Assembly (NCBI RefSeq): GCF_000243695.2
Contig: NZ_AHMN02000011.1
Coordinates: 172,001-236,000 of the forward strand
Direction of reading: 5' to 3'
Origin: Leptospira kirschneri serovar Cynopteri str. 3522 CT
GTDB taxonomy: Bacteria > Spirochaetota > Leptospiria > Leptospirales > Leptospiraceae
Length of the DNA stretch: 64,000 bases
Part shown: one piece after another, positions 1-18,790 of the stretch
How the letters are laid out: each line of letters opens with the position of its first letter
Position numbering within the stretch: position 1 is the first letter of the stretch
Program-made: the position numbers and the translations under genes
The notes under the pieces: generated by a model
Databases searched by the model: none
What the model saw: the letters and a program-made list of their open reading frames with translations, nothing else
What the model was told of the DNA's origin: nothing

Positions 1-3041
<3,041 letters not shown>

Positions 3042-3046
3042 ATATC

Positions 3047-3829
<783 letters not shown>

Positions 3830-3844
3830 AGTTCGGGTCTTACA

Positions 3845-4672
3845 ATGGCAAAATCGAAATGTCCGGAATGTATTCAGAATATTCCAGAGTATATGCTTAC
3901 TTATGGAGACATGGTAACTTTGTTACTCTGTTTTTTTATCATGCTTTATACTACTGGAAAAACGAATGCGATCGAAATGCAGATCATCCTTTCCGCGTTT
4001 AAAACGACGACCGGATTTTTTGACGGAGGTCAGACTCTTTCCAAAGGAAGATTGGAAGAGATGGGAATGAATATAGAAAGTCTTCCTTCGCAAACGACCG
4101 GGAAAGCGCTTTCTAAATCAAAACAACTTGCAACTGAACTTTTTAAGCCGGAAGTGGAAGCCGGAAAAGTAAAGATTACGGAAGATGAAAGAGGTCTTAT
4201 CATTTCACTTGTAAGTGCGGATTATTTCAATCCTGGTTCTGCAATTTTAACGGATTCAATTAAAATTGCTCTTAGAAAAGCGAGTTCGTTGATCAAGGAT
4301 TTAAATCGTTTTGTGAGAGTGGAAGGACATTGTGATGCGAACGCTGTCAATCCAGGAGTAGCGCCTGGAAAAGAAGAAAGGGCTTATATCAACAATTGGG
4401 ATTTAGCGGGAGCAAGGGCGATCAACTCTACTGATTATATCATTAACGTGGAAAAACTGGATCCATCTTGGTTTCAAGCTGTGAGTTTCGGAGCCTTTCG
4501 ACCTTTGGTGGTGGAGTATGCCGGAACACCCGAAGCTAAAGCCTATAATCGAAGAATTGATATAGTAATTATGACGGAGAAATCCACAAAAAGAAGTCCA
4601 TACGAAACTAATTATGGACTTCCAAATACTAAAATTCCCGGCTCAGAGTCGAGTGTACCTGGCAAAGAGTAA
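3845..4672 (+). CDS. motB: Flagellar motor stator protein MotB
   Basis: 275 residues. A short cytoplasmic N-terminus leads into one membrane helix containing YGDMVTLLLCFFIMLY; Asp22 in that segment corresponds to the ion-binding Asp essential for torque. The C-terminal part (about 120-260) is an OmpA-like peptidoglycan-binding domain with FVRVEGHCDANA and RRIDIVI. It anchors the stator to the cell wall. It starts 16 bases after motA and is clearly in the same operon. The N-terminus carries an unusual CPEC pair before the helix. Confidence 0.95.
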   Translation: MAKSKCPECIQNIPEYMLTYGDMVTLLLCFFIMLYTTGKTNAIEMQIILSAFKTTTGFFDGGQTLSKGRLEEMGMNIESLPSQTTGKALSKSKQLATELFKPEVEAGKVKITEDERGLIISLVSADYFNPGSAILTDSIKIALRKASSLIKDLNRFVRVEGHCDANAVNPGVAPGKEERAYINNWDLAGARAINSTDYIINVEKLDPSWFQAVSFGAFRPLVVEYAGTPEAKAYNRRIDIVIMTEKSTKRSPYETNYGLPNTKIPGSESSVPGKE

Positions 4673-4712
4673 TCGGAAGAACGACTAACGTTAAAATTCA
4701 GGAGGCAAACCT

Positions 4713-5236
4713 ATGGGTGACGCGGAAATAGACGAGGAAGAAGGTGGGCTCCCCGCCGCCGAGGGCGGTGGTGGAACGTCCCCCATCATCAAATGGTTGT
4801 TATATGTGGCGGGGGCCATTTTTGGAATTATCATTGTAGCGGTCATTGCAATGATCGTAGCAAAAGAAACGGCCACAAATACATTTACACAAATGAAGAA
4901 TGTGGCTTTGGTAAAACCCCCTCCACCTTTAGCGAACTATAACTTTACGGAAGAATTTAGAATTAACACTTCCGACAAAGGAGAGGCTCACTTTGTAAAA
5001 ATGAAATTAGCATTTGGAATTGCCAAGGAAGATCAAACCTTATCGGCGGAACTTGCAGAAAGAAATGCACAAATGAGGGATTTGATCAATTTGATTGTGG
5101 GAAGAAAGTCCAAAGACGAACTTATCAATATTGAAGATCAATTGGATCTGAGAGAAGAAATTAAGGCGCAAGTAAATCACATTCTTACCGAAGGAAAGAT
5201 ACAGGAAGTGTATTTTACTGAATTTATAGTTAATTG

Positions 5237-5237
<1 letters not shown>
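4713..5237 (+). CDS. fliL: Flagellar basal body-associated protein FliL
   Basis: 174 residues. An acidic, Gly-rich N-terminal tail (EIDEEEGGLPAAEGGGG) is followed by one membrane helix (about 25-50) and a periplasmic domain ending in GKIQEVYFTEFIVN, typical of FliL. FliL surrounds and stabilises the MotAB stator. An AGGAGG-type site (TTCAGGAGGC) lies ahead of the ATG. The stop codon overlaps the kdsB start (TGATG), so translation of the two is probably coupled. Confidence 0.92.
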
Positions 5238-5980
<743 letters not shown>

Positions 5981-6008
5981 GAATAGGATTTGTCTTACTC
6001 AAAATTGT

Positions 6009-6030
6009 AATAAAGTTTCCGCTTTATTTT
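6009..6030 (+). terminator. Possible weak terminator after kdsB
   Basis: AATAAAG at 6009-6015 pairs with CTTTATT at 6022-6028 and is followed by TTTT. The stem is A+T rich, so the call is tentative. It lies 28 bases after the kdsB stop. Confidence 0.3.
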
Positions 6031-6202
6031 TACGAAAAAACCAAGTTTTACAAAACAAATTCCTTATATCGAATTTATGTATAAGCGTTCTAGTATATAC
6101 AAATTTTTTGAATCTAAACGTAAGAAATGTATGTTTAATTTAACGATGAGAAAACGATAAAAGTTGAACTCTATAAGAAATCCATTAAGTAGAATTCTTG
6201 TT

Positions 6203-6541
6203 TTATTTAAGTGCTTCTTGGAGAGAGTTGTGAATTAGAACGAAGTCAGCCAATCCTACGATGTCCATCACTTTTCTGAAATGTTCGTTTAGACCTGCAA
6301 ATTCGATTTTTCTTTTTGCTTCGGAAGCTTTTGTAATTAAACTGATGAGAGTAGCAATACCTGCTGAATTGATGTAGGACGTACCTTGGAAGTTTAGAAT
6401 TACACGATCCCGTTTCCCTTCAGGAATGGATTCGTATTTTTCTAGAATTGTTTCGTCTGCTTCCGAAGTAATTTCTCCTTCGATATGGATGATCGGAACA
6501 GAGACGGCTAAATCTACAAAAATTTTAAAGTCTTCGGACAT
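6203..6541 (-). CDS. STAS-domain protein, anti-sigma factor antagonist-like
   Basis: 112 residues covering one complete STAS domain. VILNFQGTSYINSAGIATLI carries the conserved Ser59 that is phosphorylated by HPK/RsbW-type kinases in SpoIIAA/RsbV relatives. IIHIEGEI and KRKIEFAGLNEHFRKVMDIV are the other family blocks. It is expected to act in the cytoplasm in a partner-switching pathway. No kinase gene is adjacent; the nearest possible partner is the SpoIIE-type phosphatase at 59800, far away and not obviously linked. Confidence 0.85.
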   Translation of the reverse strand: MSEDFKIFVDLAVSVPIIHIEGEITSEADETILEKYESIPEGKRDRVILNFQGTSYINSAGIATLISLITKASEAKRKIEFAGLNEHFRKVMDIVGLADFVLIHNSLQEALK

Positions 6542-6589
6542 AAAAATCTTAAAACAAAAAACCTTTCAATTCTATGAAAGTCAATCGAA

Positions 6590-6805
6590 TTACGCGTAAT
6601 TTCCAAGTTCGGTAGGAGACAATTGATCAAATTGTCTTCCGCATTTTTTGCAATAAAATTTAACCGCTTGGGGTTTGGATGAGATTCCAAATAGAATCAA
6701 AAAGATACCTAGCTTTGTATACGTTTTTTCTTCTCGAGTATTCGGAGAGGTTCTACTGATTCCGCAATCTTCACCGCAGGGTGGAAGTGAATTGTTTGAA
6801 TTCAT
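6590..6805 (-). CDS. Small Cys-rich putative membrane protein
   Basis: 71 residues from the ATG at 6805. Two Cys pairs are visible, PPCGEDCG near the start and YCKKCGRQF near the end, suggesting a zinc ribbon or redox pair, with a hydrophobic stretch (LGIFLILFGI) between them. I do not recognise the family. The frame is open further upstream to a TTG at 6874, but that region is the terminator of the cytochrome gene, so the internal ATG is preferred. No good ribosome binding site was found, so the gene is only probable. Confidence 0.45.
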   Translation of the reverse strand: MNSNNSLPPCGEDCGISRTSPNTREEKTYTKLGIFLILFGISSKPQAVKFYCKKCGRQFDQLSPTELGNYA

Positions 6806-6844
6806 CAAGAATAAGATACTCTTCGGGGTCCAAAAAGGCCAGTC

Positions 6845-6886
6845 GAAAAATAAAAAATGGATCGGAAAACACAAGTTCTCCGATCC
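6845..6886 (-). terminator. Rho-independent terminator of the cytochrome c gene
   Basis: On the minus strand GGATCGGA pairs perfectly with TCCGATCC (8 bp; plus positions 6879-6886 and 6859-6866). The loop is about 12 bases, and the 3' arm is followed by ATTTTTTATTTTT. It sits 10 bases beyond the stop codon of the cytochrome gene. This is the clearest intrinsic terminator in the window. Confidence 0.85.
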
Positions 6887-6895
6887 AAGAAAATC

Positions 6896-8154
<1,259 letters not shown>

Positions 8155-9702
8155 TCATTCGATGGAAAGAGTTGCAGAAACGGCTTTTTTCCAACGTTGA
8201 ATTTTTTGAACTCTTTTAGTTGAGTCCATCTTTGGTTCGAAAGATTTATAACCTTTTTGTAAATTTTTCAATTCATCTAAACTTTTCCAAAAACCAACAG
8301 CCAAACCGGCAAGATATGCAGTTCCTGTAGCGGTCATATCTGGTTCAGGAGAACGATCTACTCTTACGTTCGAAAAATCTGAAAGACATTGAAGAAGAAT
8401 ATCGGACTGAGATACACCACCGTCTACTTTAATGTCTTTGATCTCAACCTTTGTATCTTGTTGAATTCCTTCTAAAATTTCATAGAGACTGAGAGAAATT
8501 CCTTCTAGAACGGCTCTTGCAACGTGTCTTCTATGAGATGCTAGAGAAAGCCCAATCACGGATGCCTTGGCGCGAGGATTGAAATAAGGAAAACGGGCTC
8601 CCGTAGGAGTTGGAATAAAAACGACTCCTTCCGTATCTTCTGATTGGGCTGCAAGTTCGTTCAAAACTTTAGGAGTGTCGGAAAGTCCGATTCCTTGTCC
8701 TAACCAATCTATGAGAGTTCCAGCGGTTGCAACATAACCTTCTAACATATACGTGGTTTCGCCGTCGATTCTCCAAGCGATCATTGGAAAAAGACCGCGT
8801 CTAGAAAGTTTTGCCTTGGGTCCTATGTTAATATCCACAAATGCACCGGAACCTTGGGAAATTTTTACTTCACCCCTTTCAAAACAACAATGACCAAATA
8901 GAGCCGCCATCTGATCTCCGATCGAAGCTCGGATTGGAATTGAATGTCCTCCTAAATATTCTGGCGAAGTATGACCGAAGTCTCCGTTGCTATCTTTTAC
9001 TTCCGGAAATAAATTAGAAGGAATTCCGAAAATGGAAAGAATTGGTTGGTTCCAGATCAATTGAAAAGGATTAAACATTCCCGTAGCAACCGCGTTAGAC
9101 GAATCTGTAAGATGTTGTTTTTGACCAGTAAGTTTATAAATGAACCAAGTATCTAACGTACCAAAAAGAACTTCACCTTTTTTGCATCTTTGTTTTAGAT
9201 CCGGATTTTTGTCTAAAATCCATTTTAACCTACAAGTTGCATGATCTGTCGTAAATCGTAACATGGAAGTGGCGATCATCATCGGATGGTTTGTCAATCT
9301 TCCTACAAACGTAGATACAACACGGATGATTGTCCAGATCAGGTTTTGATTCATTGCTTCGGCGGTTTTATGAGAACGAACGTCAGCCCAACTGATCAAA
9401 GGAATTAATGGTTTCCCTGTGGATTTTTCCCAGAGAAGAAAAGAACCGCGTTGATTACAAATTCCTAATGCGATAATTTCTTTTACAATTTGTTGATTTT
9501 TTTGGATCTTTTTTAAAAGAGAAAGAAGGGCCGTCCATAAGATTTCTGGATCGTGTTCTAAAGCCCCTGCTTCTGGAATATTGGGAGGAGTTTTTTCATA
9601 TTGCCTTTCGACTATATTACCTTTTTGATCTAATAAAAACGCACGAATTCCGCTTCCCCCGCTGTCGATGGAAAGGACGTATTTGCCCTGTGAATTAGCC
9701 AT
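8155..9702 (-). CDS. glpK: FGGY-family carbohydrate kinase, glycerol kinase-like
   Basis: 515 residues, normal for the family. The N-terminal ATPase block is [30 protein letters not shown] follows at the position of the glycerol kinase substrate loop. [26 protein letters not shown] and [16 protein letters not shown] make up the second half, ending with [16 protein letters not shown] as in GlpK. It should phosphorylate glycerol or a related polyol with ATP. GlpK is the best match, but the substrate motif differs slightly, so another FGGY kinase is possible. CGGAG lies before the ATG. It stands alone, with no glpF or glpD beside it. Confidence 0.75.
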   Translation of the reverse strand: MANSQGKYVLSIDSGGSGIRAFLLDQKGNIVERQYEKTPPNIPEAGALEHDPEILWTALLSLLKKIQKNQQIVKEIIALGICNQRGSFLLWEKSTGKPLIPLISWADVRSHKTAEAMNQNLIWTIIRVVSTFVGRLTNHPMMIATSMLRFTTDHATCRLKWILDKNPDLKQRCKKGEVLFGTLDTWFIYKLTGQKQHLTDSSNAVATGMFNPFQLIWNQPILSIFGIPSNLFPEVKDSNGDFGHTSPEYLGGHSIPIRASIGDQMAALFGHCCFERGEVKISQGSGAFVDINIGPKAKLSRRGLFPMIAWRIDGETTYMLEGYVATAGTLIDWLGQGIGLSDTPKVLNELAAQSEDTEGVVFIPTPTGARFPYFNPRAKASVIGLSLASHRRHVARAVLEGISLSLYEILEGIQQDTKVEIKDIKVDGGVSQSDILLQCLSDFSNVRVDRSPEPDMTATGTAYLAGLAVGFWKSLDELKNLQKGYKSFEPKMDSTKRVQKIQRWKKAVSATLSIE

Positions 9703-10074
9703 TCGAATCTCCGAAGTTTTTTCAATAATGGAATGAGAAATTAAAAGGTTAAGTAATAGAAGTAGCGGGTTTCTGTCTATTTCTTTCCGAATGATGTTTT
9801 CAACTGGATTGAAATTTAATTTTTGTATAAAAGTAGGTCATCACACAAATGAGACTCTATTTTAAATCTGTCTCAAAACTTGTACAGAAATTATAATAAC
9901 GTAAATTTTGCGTAAGAAAATGAGAAAGACTTTTCTAAAAGTATGAGTTCCCACAATTTTAGAATCTGTTCGTAAAATTGTGATTTGCAGTAGTTCCCAC
10001 ATCATTTTCAACGAAAACTCTTATAACAAATAATCAATTGGTAAAGAGACTTAACTTGTGGGAACTACTGCAAA
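9703..10074. repeat. Intergenic region with three family C motifs
   Basis: A same-orientation pair at 9941-10003 (ATGAGTTCCCACAATTTT and GCAGTAGTTCCCACATC, separated by CGTAAAATTGTGATTT), and an opposite copy at 10056-10076 (TTGTGGGAACTACTGCAAAT) that runs into the stop codon of the neighbouring broken gene. Nothing else is recognisable. Confidence 0.7.
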
Positions 10075-10507
10075 TTAAAAAAGAATTTCTCTAAGATGAG
10101 AAAGAATTTCCTGATTGTTCGTCATTGTAATATCTTTTCCCATCTTATGAAAGATCATAGACTGGGATCTTCGATCCATCTTATCTAAGAGCATTCCGAG
10201 AAATCTGGGTTCTGAGACTAGGACAAGGCTTAAAAAACGATTCGACTTTCTTCCTTGGGAAATTACATCCGAAATTTGACTGGCAAACGATTCTGCAACT
10301 TTTCGTTTCGGTTCTTGAACGGAATCCGAATCAAAGGCGATTCTTTGCTCTTTTTCCGCCTAAAGAATTTGGGATCAATTCAGAATTTTTCATTCTTCCT
10401 TTTGGATTTTCAATACTTTCCAAAAGTTCTAAACCTTTTTTAGATCCTTTGTATTCAAAAATTTTCGCCTCGGATCTGTTAGCTACTACTACCCATTTAT
10501 TTTTCAT
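10075..10507 (-). pseudogene. Frameshifted 'protein required for attachment to host cells' family gene
   Basis: The first part (ATG at 10507, preceded by GAGGAAAGG) reads [19 protein letters not shown] and runs to a TGA at 10331. In another frame the sequence continues [37 protein letters not shown] and [16 protein letters not shown], ending at a TAA at 10075-10077. Together they reconstruct a PF10116/archaeo-eukaryotic release-factor-like protein of about 140 residues: the N-terminal Asn-Arg/Ala strand, the central FLGML block and the C-terminal DL/T...EI..HL block. The frame change falls in the A-rich stretch at about 10335-10356. It may be a true pseudogene or a sequencing error in an A run. 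Confidence 0.7.
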
Positions 10508-11198
10508 CTTTCCTTTCCTCACTAAGATCTACCGAACAATTTTTATGTGAGTTGATGTTTAAAGCCTTCGTTTTCTAACAATGGCTCAAAAACTGTTACT
10601 CACATCATTTAGAACGAAAATGAACGCATTGAACTCACCCAAAGGAAGACGATAAGAGCAGTGAAGATAGATTTACGCGGAGAACTATCAATTCATGTAA
10701 ATTATCGATTTATTCAATTAGGCTTCCTTCTCAAATTTGAATCAATATTTTGGCCTATTTACACAAAATAGTGTTTTAGGTTTTGAGAACGGTTTTTTCG
10801 TTCGATCAATATTGTAGGAGAAAAGAAAAGAGGAGTCAAACAAAGAATATTCAACTAAAATCTAAATGTAGTTCCTACGATTTGTTAGAGAATTTTGAGT
10901 CTGTGTAATTGTTTCCCCATTTTGGGTTTTTTAGAAATTCAGTTTTATAAATGATCGAATTGAAAATTGTAATAGTTCCCACATTTTCAGGATGATTTTG
11001 GATAACGAACGAATGTGGTATCTGAATTCTTTCCTATTGATCTCTCCTAATGAGAAAAAACATTGGTAGAATCGGGATTAAGAAAGAATCTGGGATGGTT
11101 TTCTCGTCGAAAACTTTGAAAACTACAAATAGAAAACAAAACCTGTGTAGTTTGGAAAAGGATCGCAGTCTCGAATATTCGCAAAGAAAGGTGTTTCT
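10508..11198. other. Non-coding region upstream of the suf cluster
   Basis: About 690 bases without a supported gene. A divergent family C copy lies at 10866-10884 (ATGTAGTTCCTACGATTT) and a good one at 10967-10985 (GTAATAGTTCCCACATTT). The last 100 bases presumably hold the suf promoter; I could not place it confidently. Confidence 0.5.
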
Positions 11199-11913
11199 GT
11201 GACCGAGATTTTAAAAATCCAGAACCTCAGAGCGGGAATTCAAACTGGGGATTCCGGAGAAATCAAAGAAATCGTAAAAGGAGTCGATCTAACGATTCGA
11301 CCCGGAGAGGTCCATGCCATTATGGGACCGAATGGTTCCGGAAAAAGTACACTTTCCAACGTAATCATGGGGCATCCTAAATACCAAGTTTTGTCGGGAG
11401 ATATTCTATTTGAAGGAAAATCCATTTTAAATCTTCCAACAGACGAAAGAGCCAGACTTGGAATTTTTCTTTGTTTTCAATATCCGACTAGCATTCCGGG
11501 AGTTACAATTGGGAATTTTTTAAAAACCATTATAAAATCTGTAAGAGGAAAAGAACTACCCGTTAAAGAATTTAGAAAGGAACTCAAAGAATCAATGACG
11601 GCTCTTGATATGCCGGAATCGTTTATTGCGCGTTATGTGAACGACGGTTTTTCCGGAGGAGAAAAAAAAAGAAACGAAATATTACAGATGAGTTTACTCA
11701 AACCAAAACTTTCCGTATTGGATGAAACCGATTCCGGACTTGATATAGACGCGCTCCGAATTGTAAGCGAAGGAATCAATCGGAATAAAACTCCGGAACG
11801 TTCTATACTACTCATCACACACTATCAAAGAATGTTAAACTATATCACACCCGATTTTGTTCACGTATTTGCAAAAGGAAAAATCTTAAAAACAGGAACG
11901 AAAAAACTCGCGC

Positions 11914-13165
<1,252 letters not shown>

Positions 13166-13179
<14 letters not shown>

Positions 13180-13477
13180 ACTCGCAAAACTGTCCGAAAT
13201 AGAAAATGGGAAAGTCAAAGTAATTGAAACCAGATATAATAGAATCGGGATCACGAGTTTGGACGGGAATGTTTACGCGTTTGAAGACGTATGCACACAC
13301 GACGGAGAAGCCATTTCGGAAGGAGAATTATGCGAGGATGTAATTACTTGTCCGAGACACGAGGCGCAGTTTTCCATCAAAACCGGAAAGGCGCTTTGTA
13401 TGCCTGCCGTGGAAGATCTACCGGTCTATCCGGTGAGAATCGTAGATGACTCCGTCGAGGTAGATTTGGAGGATTGA
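13166..13477 (+). CDS. Rieske-type [2Fe-2S] ferredoxin
   Basis: 103 residues, a stand-alone Rieske ferredoxin of the NirD/biphenyl-dioxygenase ferredoxin type. The ligands are CTH (about 47-49) and CPRHE about 16 residues later, which fits C-x-H...C-x-x-H. It overlaps the end of sufD by 14 bases and ends 5 bases before the sufS ATG, so it is part of the suf operon. In similar clusters it is thought to supply electrons or serve as a substrate; no direct evidence here. Confidence 0.9.
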
Positions 13478-13482
13478 CACAT

Positions 13483-15144
<1,662 letters not shown>

Positions 15145-15151
<7 letters not shown>

Positions 15152-15471
15152 TTCCCACAAGTGTTTACAGTGAAATCCTGGTTTGTAATAGTTCCCACAT
15201 TTTGGAAACTAAAGTGTTGCATTTCATGAACTGCTTCATGGTTCCTCGACAGTTTAAGGCCCAAAGCCTTAGTTTTATAAAGGTCTATATCAGCCTCGTA
15301 AAAAAATAGGTAACAAAACTGATCAATTTACAAAGAGATTTAATTTGTAGAAACTACCACAATTCTTGTTCAGGTTTGAGTGCCACATTTAAGAAGATCT
15401 TTTCTAATTTTCTTAAATTGAACTCGCGTTACAATGGAGTTTAATCAAAAAAAGGAAAGGGGAGAAATCAG
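15145..15471. repeat. Family C pair at the sufU stop codon and following spacer
   Basis: GTGGTAGTTCCCACAAG starts at 15145, covers the sufU stop, and is followed 38 bases later by GTAATAGTTCCCACATTT (to 15201). A degenerate opposite copy (TTGTAGAAACTACCACAATT) is at about 15345. The rest is AT-rich spacer ahead of the next gene; GGAAAGGGGAG just before 15472 is its ribosome binding site. Confidence 0.75.
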
Positions 15472-15795
15472 ATGTTAGAAGCTCCTACAAATACGTTAGA
15501 AGAACAAATCTACGAAGAAGTAAAAAAAGTGGAAGATCCTGAAATTGGAATTTCCATCGCCGAACTCGGACTTATTTACAGAATTAAGGTCCAAAATGGC
15601 AAGGCAAAGATTGATATGACTTATACTTCTATGGCTTGTCCCGCGGGACCTCAAATGAAACAACAGGTCAAAGATTACGCGCTTCGAGTGGAGGGAATTA
15701 CCGAGGCAGATGTGGAAGTCGTTTGGGTACCTAAATGGGATCCGAGAGAAATGGCGACGGAAGAAGCCAAAATGGATTTAGGAATTTTTGACTAA
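15472..15795 (+). CDS. sufT: SufT / MIP18-family (DUF59) Fe-S assembly factor
   Basis: 107 residues. It has the DUF59/PaaD-like pattern: [20 protein letters not shown], then [19 protein letters not shown] with the family's single conserved Cys, then [14 protein letters not shown]. Such proteins help mature or deliver Fe-S clusters in the cytoplasm. It is separated from sufU by a repeat-filled gap of 320 bases but is in the same orientation and functionally linked. A strong GGAAAGGGGAG site precedes the ATG. Confidence 0.88.
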   Translation: MLEAPTNTLEEQIYEEVKKVEDPEIGISIAELGLIYRIKVQNGKAKIDMTYTSMACPAGPQMKQQVKDYALRVEGITEADVEVVWVPKWDPREMATEEAKMDLGIFD

Positions 15796-15797
15796 AA

Positions 15798-16297
15798 TTA
15801 GAATATTATAAATTACACGATAGAGAAGGAAGAATGTGGACTTATCTTCCTTATGGTCCTTTTGAAACTTTTTCAGAATATCAAGAATGGATAAAAAATA
15901 CGTGTCAAAAGGAAGATCCATTTTTTTTCACGATCGTTGACTTATCAATAAATCAATCGCTAGTTATGCGGAAATTCAACCAACTGCCGGCTCTATCGAA
16001 GTTGGTCATTTGGCGTATTCTCCCTTGATGCAGAAAACCAAAATTTCTACAGAAGTTATGTATCTTATGATGGAGAATGCATTCAAACTTGGTTATAGAA
16101 GGTATCAATGGAGATGTAACGCATTGAACGCACCTTCCTGTGCTGCCGCGCAGAGGTTAGGTTTATCCTTTGAAGGAATTTTTAGACAAGCAAATGTTTT
16201 AAAAGGTTGTAACCGGGATACTGCCTGGTTTGCAATCATAGACTCTGAATGGCCTGAGGCTCAACGTGCTTTTTTGAGTTGGTTAAGCTTTCGATGA
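15798..16297 (+). pseudogene. GNAT acetyltransferase remnant (RimJ/RimL type)
   Basis: One frame reads MWTYLPYGPFETFSEYQEW and FFFTIVDLS; after a frame change near 15955-15970 the next frame reads SYAEIQPTAGSIEVGHLAYS, EVMYLMMENAFKLGYRRYQW, SCAAAQRLGLSFEGIFRQ and RDTAWFAIIDSEWP. Together these are the middle and end of a RimJ/RimL-like N-acetyltransferase. The normal first 60 or so residues are missing: the frame is open only back to the sufT stop. Truncated and frameshifted, so non-functional unless the sequence has an error. Confidence 0.75.
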
Positions 16298-16356
16298 AAA
16301 TGGAAACCAAAAAATTCGACTTTCTGAGTTGACTAGTCCAATTCTTAAACATAGAT

Positions 16357-16603
<247 letters not shown>

Positions 16604-16799
16604 AATTATTTTTACTGAAAAATCTGGTTTTATAAAACGAATTTTCCGTATCGGTTCTAAGTCGAATTTGAGTTCGTAGTAAATTCCACAGATTGATTTC
16701 TAGATGATAGATAGTTTAAATTTCGCACAAATTCTTTTTGAAAATCAAAATATTATAATTTTATAAAATATTATTTTATAATGAAATTCTGAAGAGTTT

Positions 16800-17345
16800 T
16801 TATCCGCGGTCTAAATTATTTGTCAATTCAGATAACGTAATTACAGTTTTCCAGTTTCTAGTCGTGGCTGATACATTCAATTTTTTCTCTAAAAAGTTAT
16901 TTGATAATTTTGAAACGCCATAACCCTTCGGTGAAAAGAAATAAATTTCTTTGTTTTGAATGACCAATTCTTCGCCTTTTATTTTCACTGTTTCGATTTC
17001 GGTAAGATCTAGATTTTTTTTGGATTCGTTTAAAAAGGAAACGTAGATTCTATTCGAGTCTTTTTTAGAAAAAGGGTTGGATTGAATGATTGCTTTGAAT
17101 TCTTCTTTGGATCTGATAAATACTATCACTTCGAATCCAAAAACCTCTCTGATTTTTTTTTCGATTAAGGCGATGAGTTCTTTTACATTTTTACTTTTAT
17201 CTTGGAACAGAACATTTCCACTTTGGATGTACGTTTTGACATTCATAAATCCCAAAGATTCAAAAATAGAAGAAAGATCCTTCATAAGAATTTTTTTCTG
17301 ACCGCTTACGTTGATTCCTCTTAATAACGCGATATAGGTTTTCAT
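16800..17345 (-). CDS. DUF1697 family protein
   Basis: 181 residues, typical length for DUF1697. The N-terminal block MKTYIALLRGINVSGQKKI, the SLGFMNVKTYIQSGNVLF block and the C-terminal ATTRNWKTVITLSEL are all present. The family is widespread, cytoplasmic and without an established function. The gene is isolated between repeat-rich regions and the ends look complete. Confidence 0.9.
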   Translation of the reverse strand: MKTYIALLRGINVSGQKKILMKDLSSIFESLGFMNVKTYIQSGNVLFQDKSKNVKELIALIEKKIREVFGFEVIVFIRSKEEFKAIIQSNPFSKKDSNRIYVSFLNESKKNLDLTEIETVKIKGEELVIQNKEIYFFSPKGYGVSKLSNNFLEKKLNVSATTRNWKTVITLSELTNNLDRG

Positions 17346-17997
17346 TGTCGTAAATTGTATTTGGGTTTACAAATTGGTCGATTTAAAAATGTTTTTTAAG
17401 AAATCGTCTCGTCTAGATATTTATAAACTTTCCAGTAATAATCTTTAAATTTTGGGATAGGTTCAGCATTACTACTCGGACGCATCAAAATAATATTTAT
17501 GCTAAACTTGTTTTAAAACTTAAAATGTAGGATCTTCTTCAAAAAACCAACAAATTCGGGTTAAATGCTTTTTTGAAAACTTTCACATCTTTGGTAAAAT
17601 CAATTGTTAACTTTGGTATTATTTTTATACGTCCAAATAGTAAAAATCATTTGTTGCTTTTTTAATTTAGGTAAGTTGCGTGTAAGCAATCCGTTTTATC
17701 TTAGGTTAATTTTTTCGTAAAAAAATAAATGTGGGACCTACTATAAAATACAAAAAGAATCATCATCCATCCGGTTTTTGCATAAAGCCCTGTTTTACGA
17801 CCATCATCAAAATTTAAATTCGTCTTTACTTGAGTTCAGCTGAGAAAGAATTTTCTAAGTATGAGTTCCTACAATTTTAGAATTTGTTCGTAAAATCGTG
17901 ATTTGCAGTAGTTCCCACATCAAGGGATCGATCTATAAAGCTCAGATTTCAACTTTTTTCAAAATTATGAATTACTTACGTCGAACTCACGTTAAAT

Positions 17998-18098
17998 AGA
18001 GTTATTGAAAAATTCTACAGTAGAGTTTGGCAAAACTGCTTTAATTGTCAATTTTAATGCAGCGGAAACAGATGGAGTATTCATCTTTAAACAACTCT
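17998..18098 (+). mobile_element. Family A miniature element, 101 bp
   Basis: Left end AGAGTTATTGAAAAATTC and right end TCTTTAAACAACTCT form terminal inverted repeats, slightly decayed. AAT at 17995-17997 is repeated at 18099-18101, a 3-bp target duplication. The length equals three other copies in the window. It sits 4 bases after a family B right end. Confidence 0.8.
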
Positions 18099-18248
18099 AA
18101 TATTTATCACAAGTGCCGTTTCACGTAAATTCGATAGAATTCAATGCGAAAGCGATTGAAGCGTAGAAGAACTCTTTATCCCCACAAGTATTTAGATTTC
18201 AATATTAAATCTGTGGGAATTACGACAAATCCTCTGTAAAACTGAGTT

Positions 18249-18270
18249 CCCACCCTTATTTTTGGGTGGG
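18249..18270. other. Strong GC hairpin followed by a G-rich tract
   Basis: CCCACCC (18249-18255) pairs perfectly with GGGTGGG (18264-18270) across an 8-base T-rich loop, in otherwise AT-rich DNA. G runs continue to about 18282 (GGCGGAGGTGG), so the strand has G-quadruplex potential. The left arm grew out of a family C motif (GAGTTCCCAC). There is no T tract after it on either strand, so it is not an ordinary terminator. Confidence 0.5.
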
Positions 18271-18642
18271 GGCGGAGGTGGAGAAATTCGGAAGACTTTT
18301 CTCTATCAGAAAAACATACTTTTTGCAAGTAAAAAGCCTCATTCTTGTCGGAACACTTGAATAATGTGCGTTTTGCTGAGTTCTTTAACGCGACCTGTCG
18401 AACGACCCATGGGGAGTGAGACGCTGAGTTTCCAGAGCGACCCTTAGGAAGCGATGCATTGAGTTTGAGGAAAGCGTTGTGTTGAGTTATTTTGATTCTA
18501 AAATCTTCTTCAACTTGTGTGGTTGGTTATGGCTTTCTACGGATCGCGTTTGAAACTCAGCAGAACGCTCACTATGAATCGCGTTCTAAATTATAATTCA
18601 AAACGATATGTAGTATTACGTTTCTTTCATACAATTTATTGA

Positions 18643-18712
18643 CTGGAGCAGAAAGCGCGGTCCGGCTGCCTATGGCAGGCCGGATTCGCCAAGATTTTCT
18701 TATTCTAGATTC
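18643..18712 (-). repeat. GC-rich hairpin module of family B, inverted
   Basis: AATTTATTGAC, then CCGGCTGCCTATGGCAGGCC, then GGATTCGCC and TTTTCTTA: the reverse complement of the first 80 bases of the family B copies at 16357, 20793 and 51918. It lies 79 bases beyond the 3' end of the PF07598 gene and faces the copy on the other side of that gene. Confidence 0.75.
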
Positions 18713-18790
18713 ATATTATTGAAGTGTAAACTATTAGATTGAGTATTTTGTTATATAGTTCTGAGTAAATGAAACTTTTGAATCAGTGGT

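Larger units (their letters stand above)
17346..18790. other. Repeat-rich non-coding region downstream of the PF07598 gene
   Basis: No gene seen. Contents: degenerate family C copy near 17727; family C pair at 17860-17920; a family B right end at about 17976-17993 (TTACGTCGAACTCACGTT); family A element 17998-18098; family C motifs at about 18210-18256; strong GC hairpin 18249-18270; a mosaic of family B internal sequences 18360-18640 (GAGCGACCCTTAGGAAGCGA, GATGCATTGAGTTTGAGG); and the inverted GC-rich hairpin module 18643-18712. Confidence 0.65.

Noticed and set aside
6203..6541. Functional pairing of the STAS protein with the RsbU-like phosphatase at 59800
   Set aside because: They are more than 50 kb apart; such proteins are numerous in Leptospira, and nothing in the sequence links these two.
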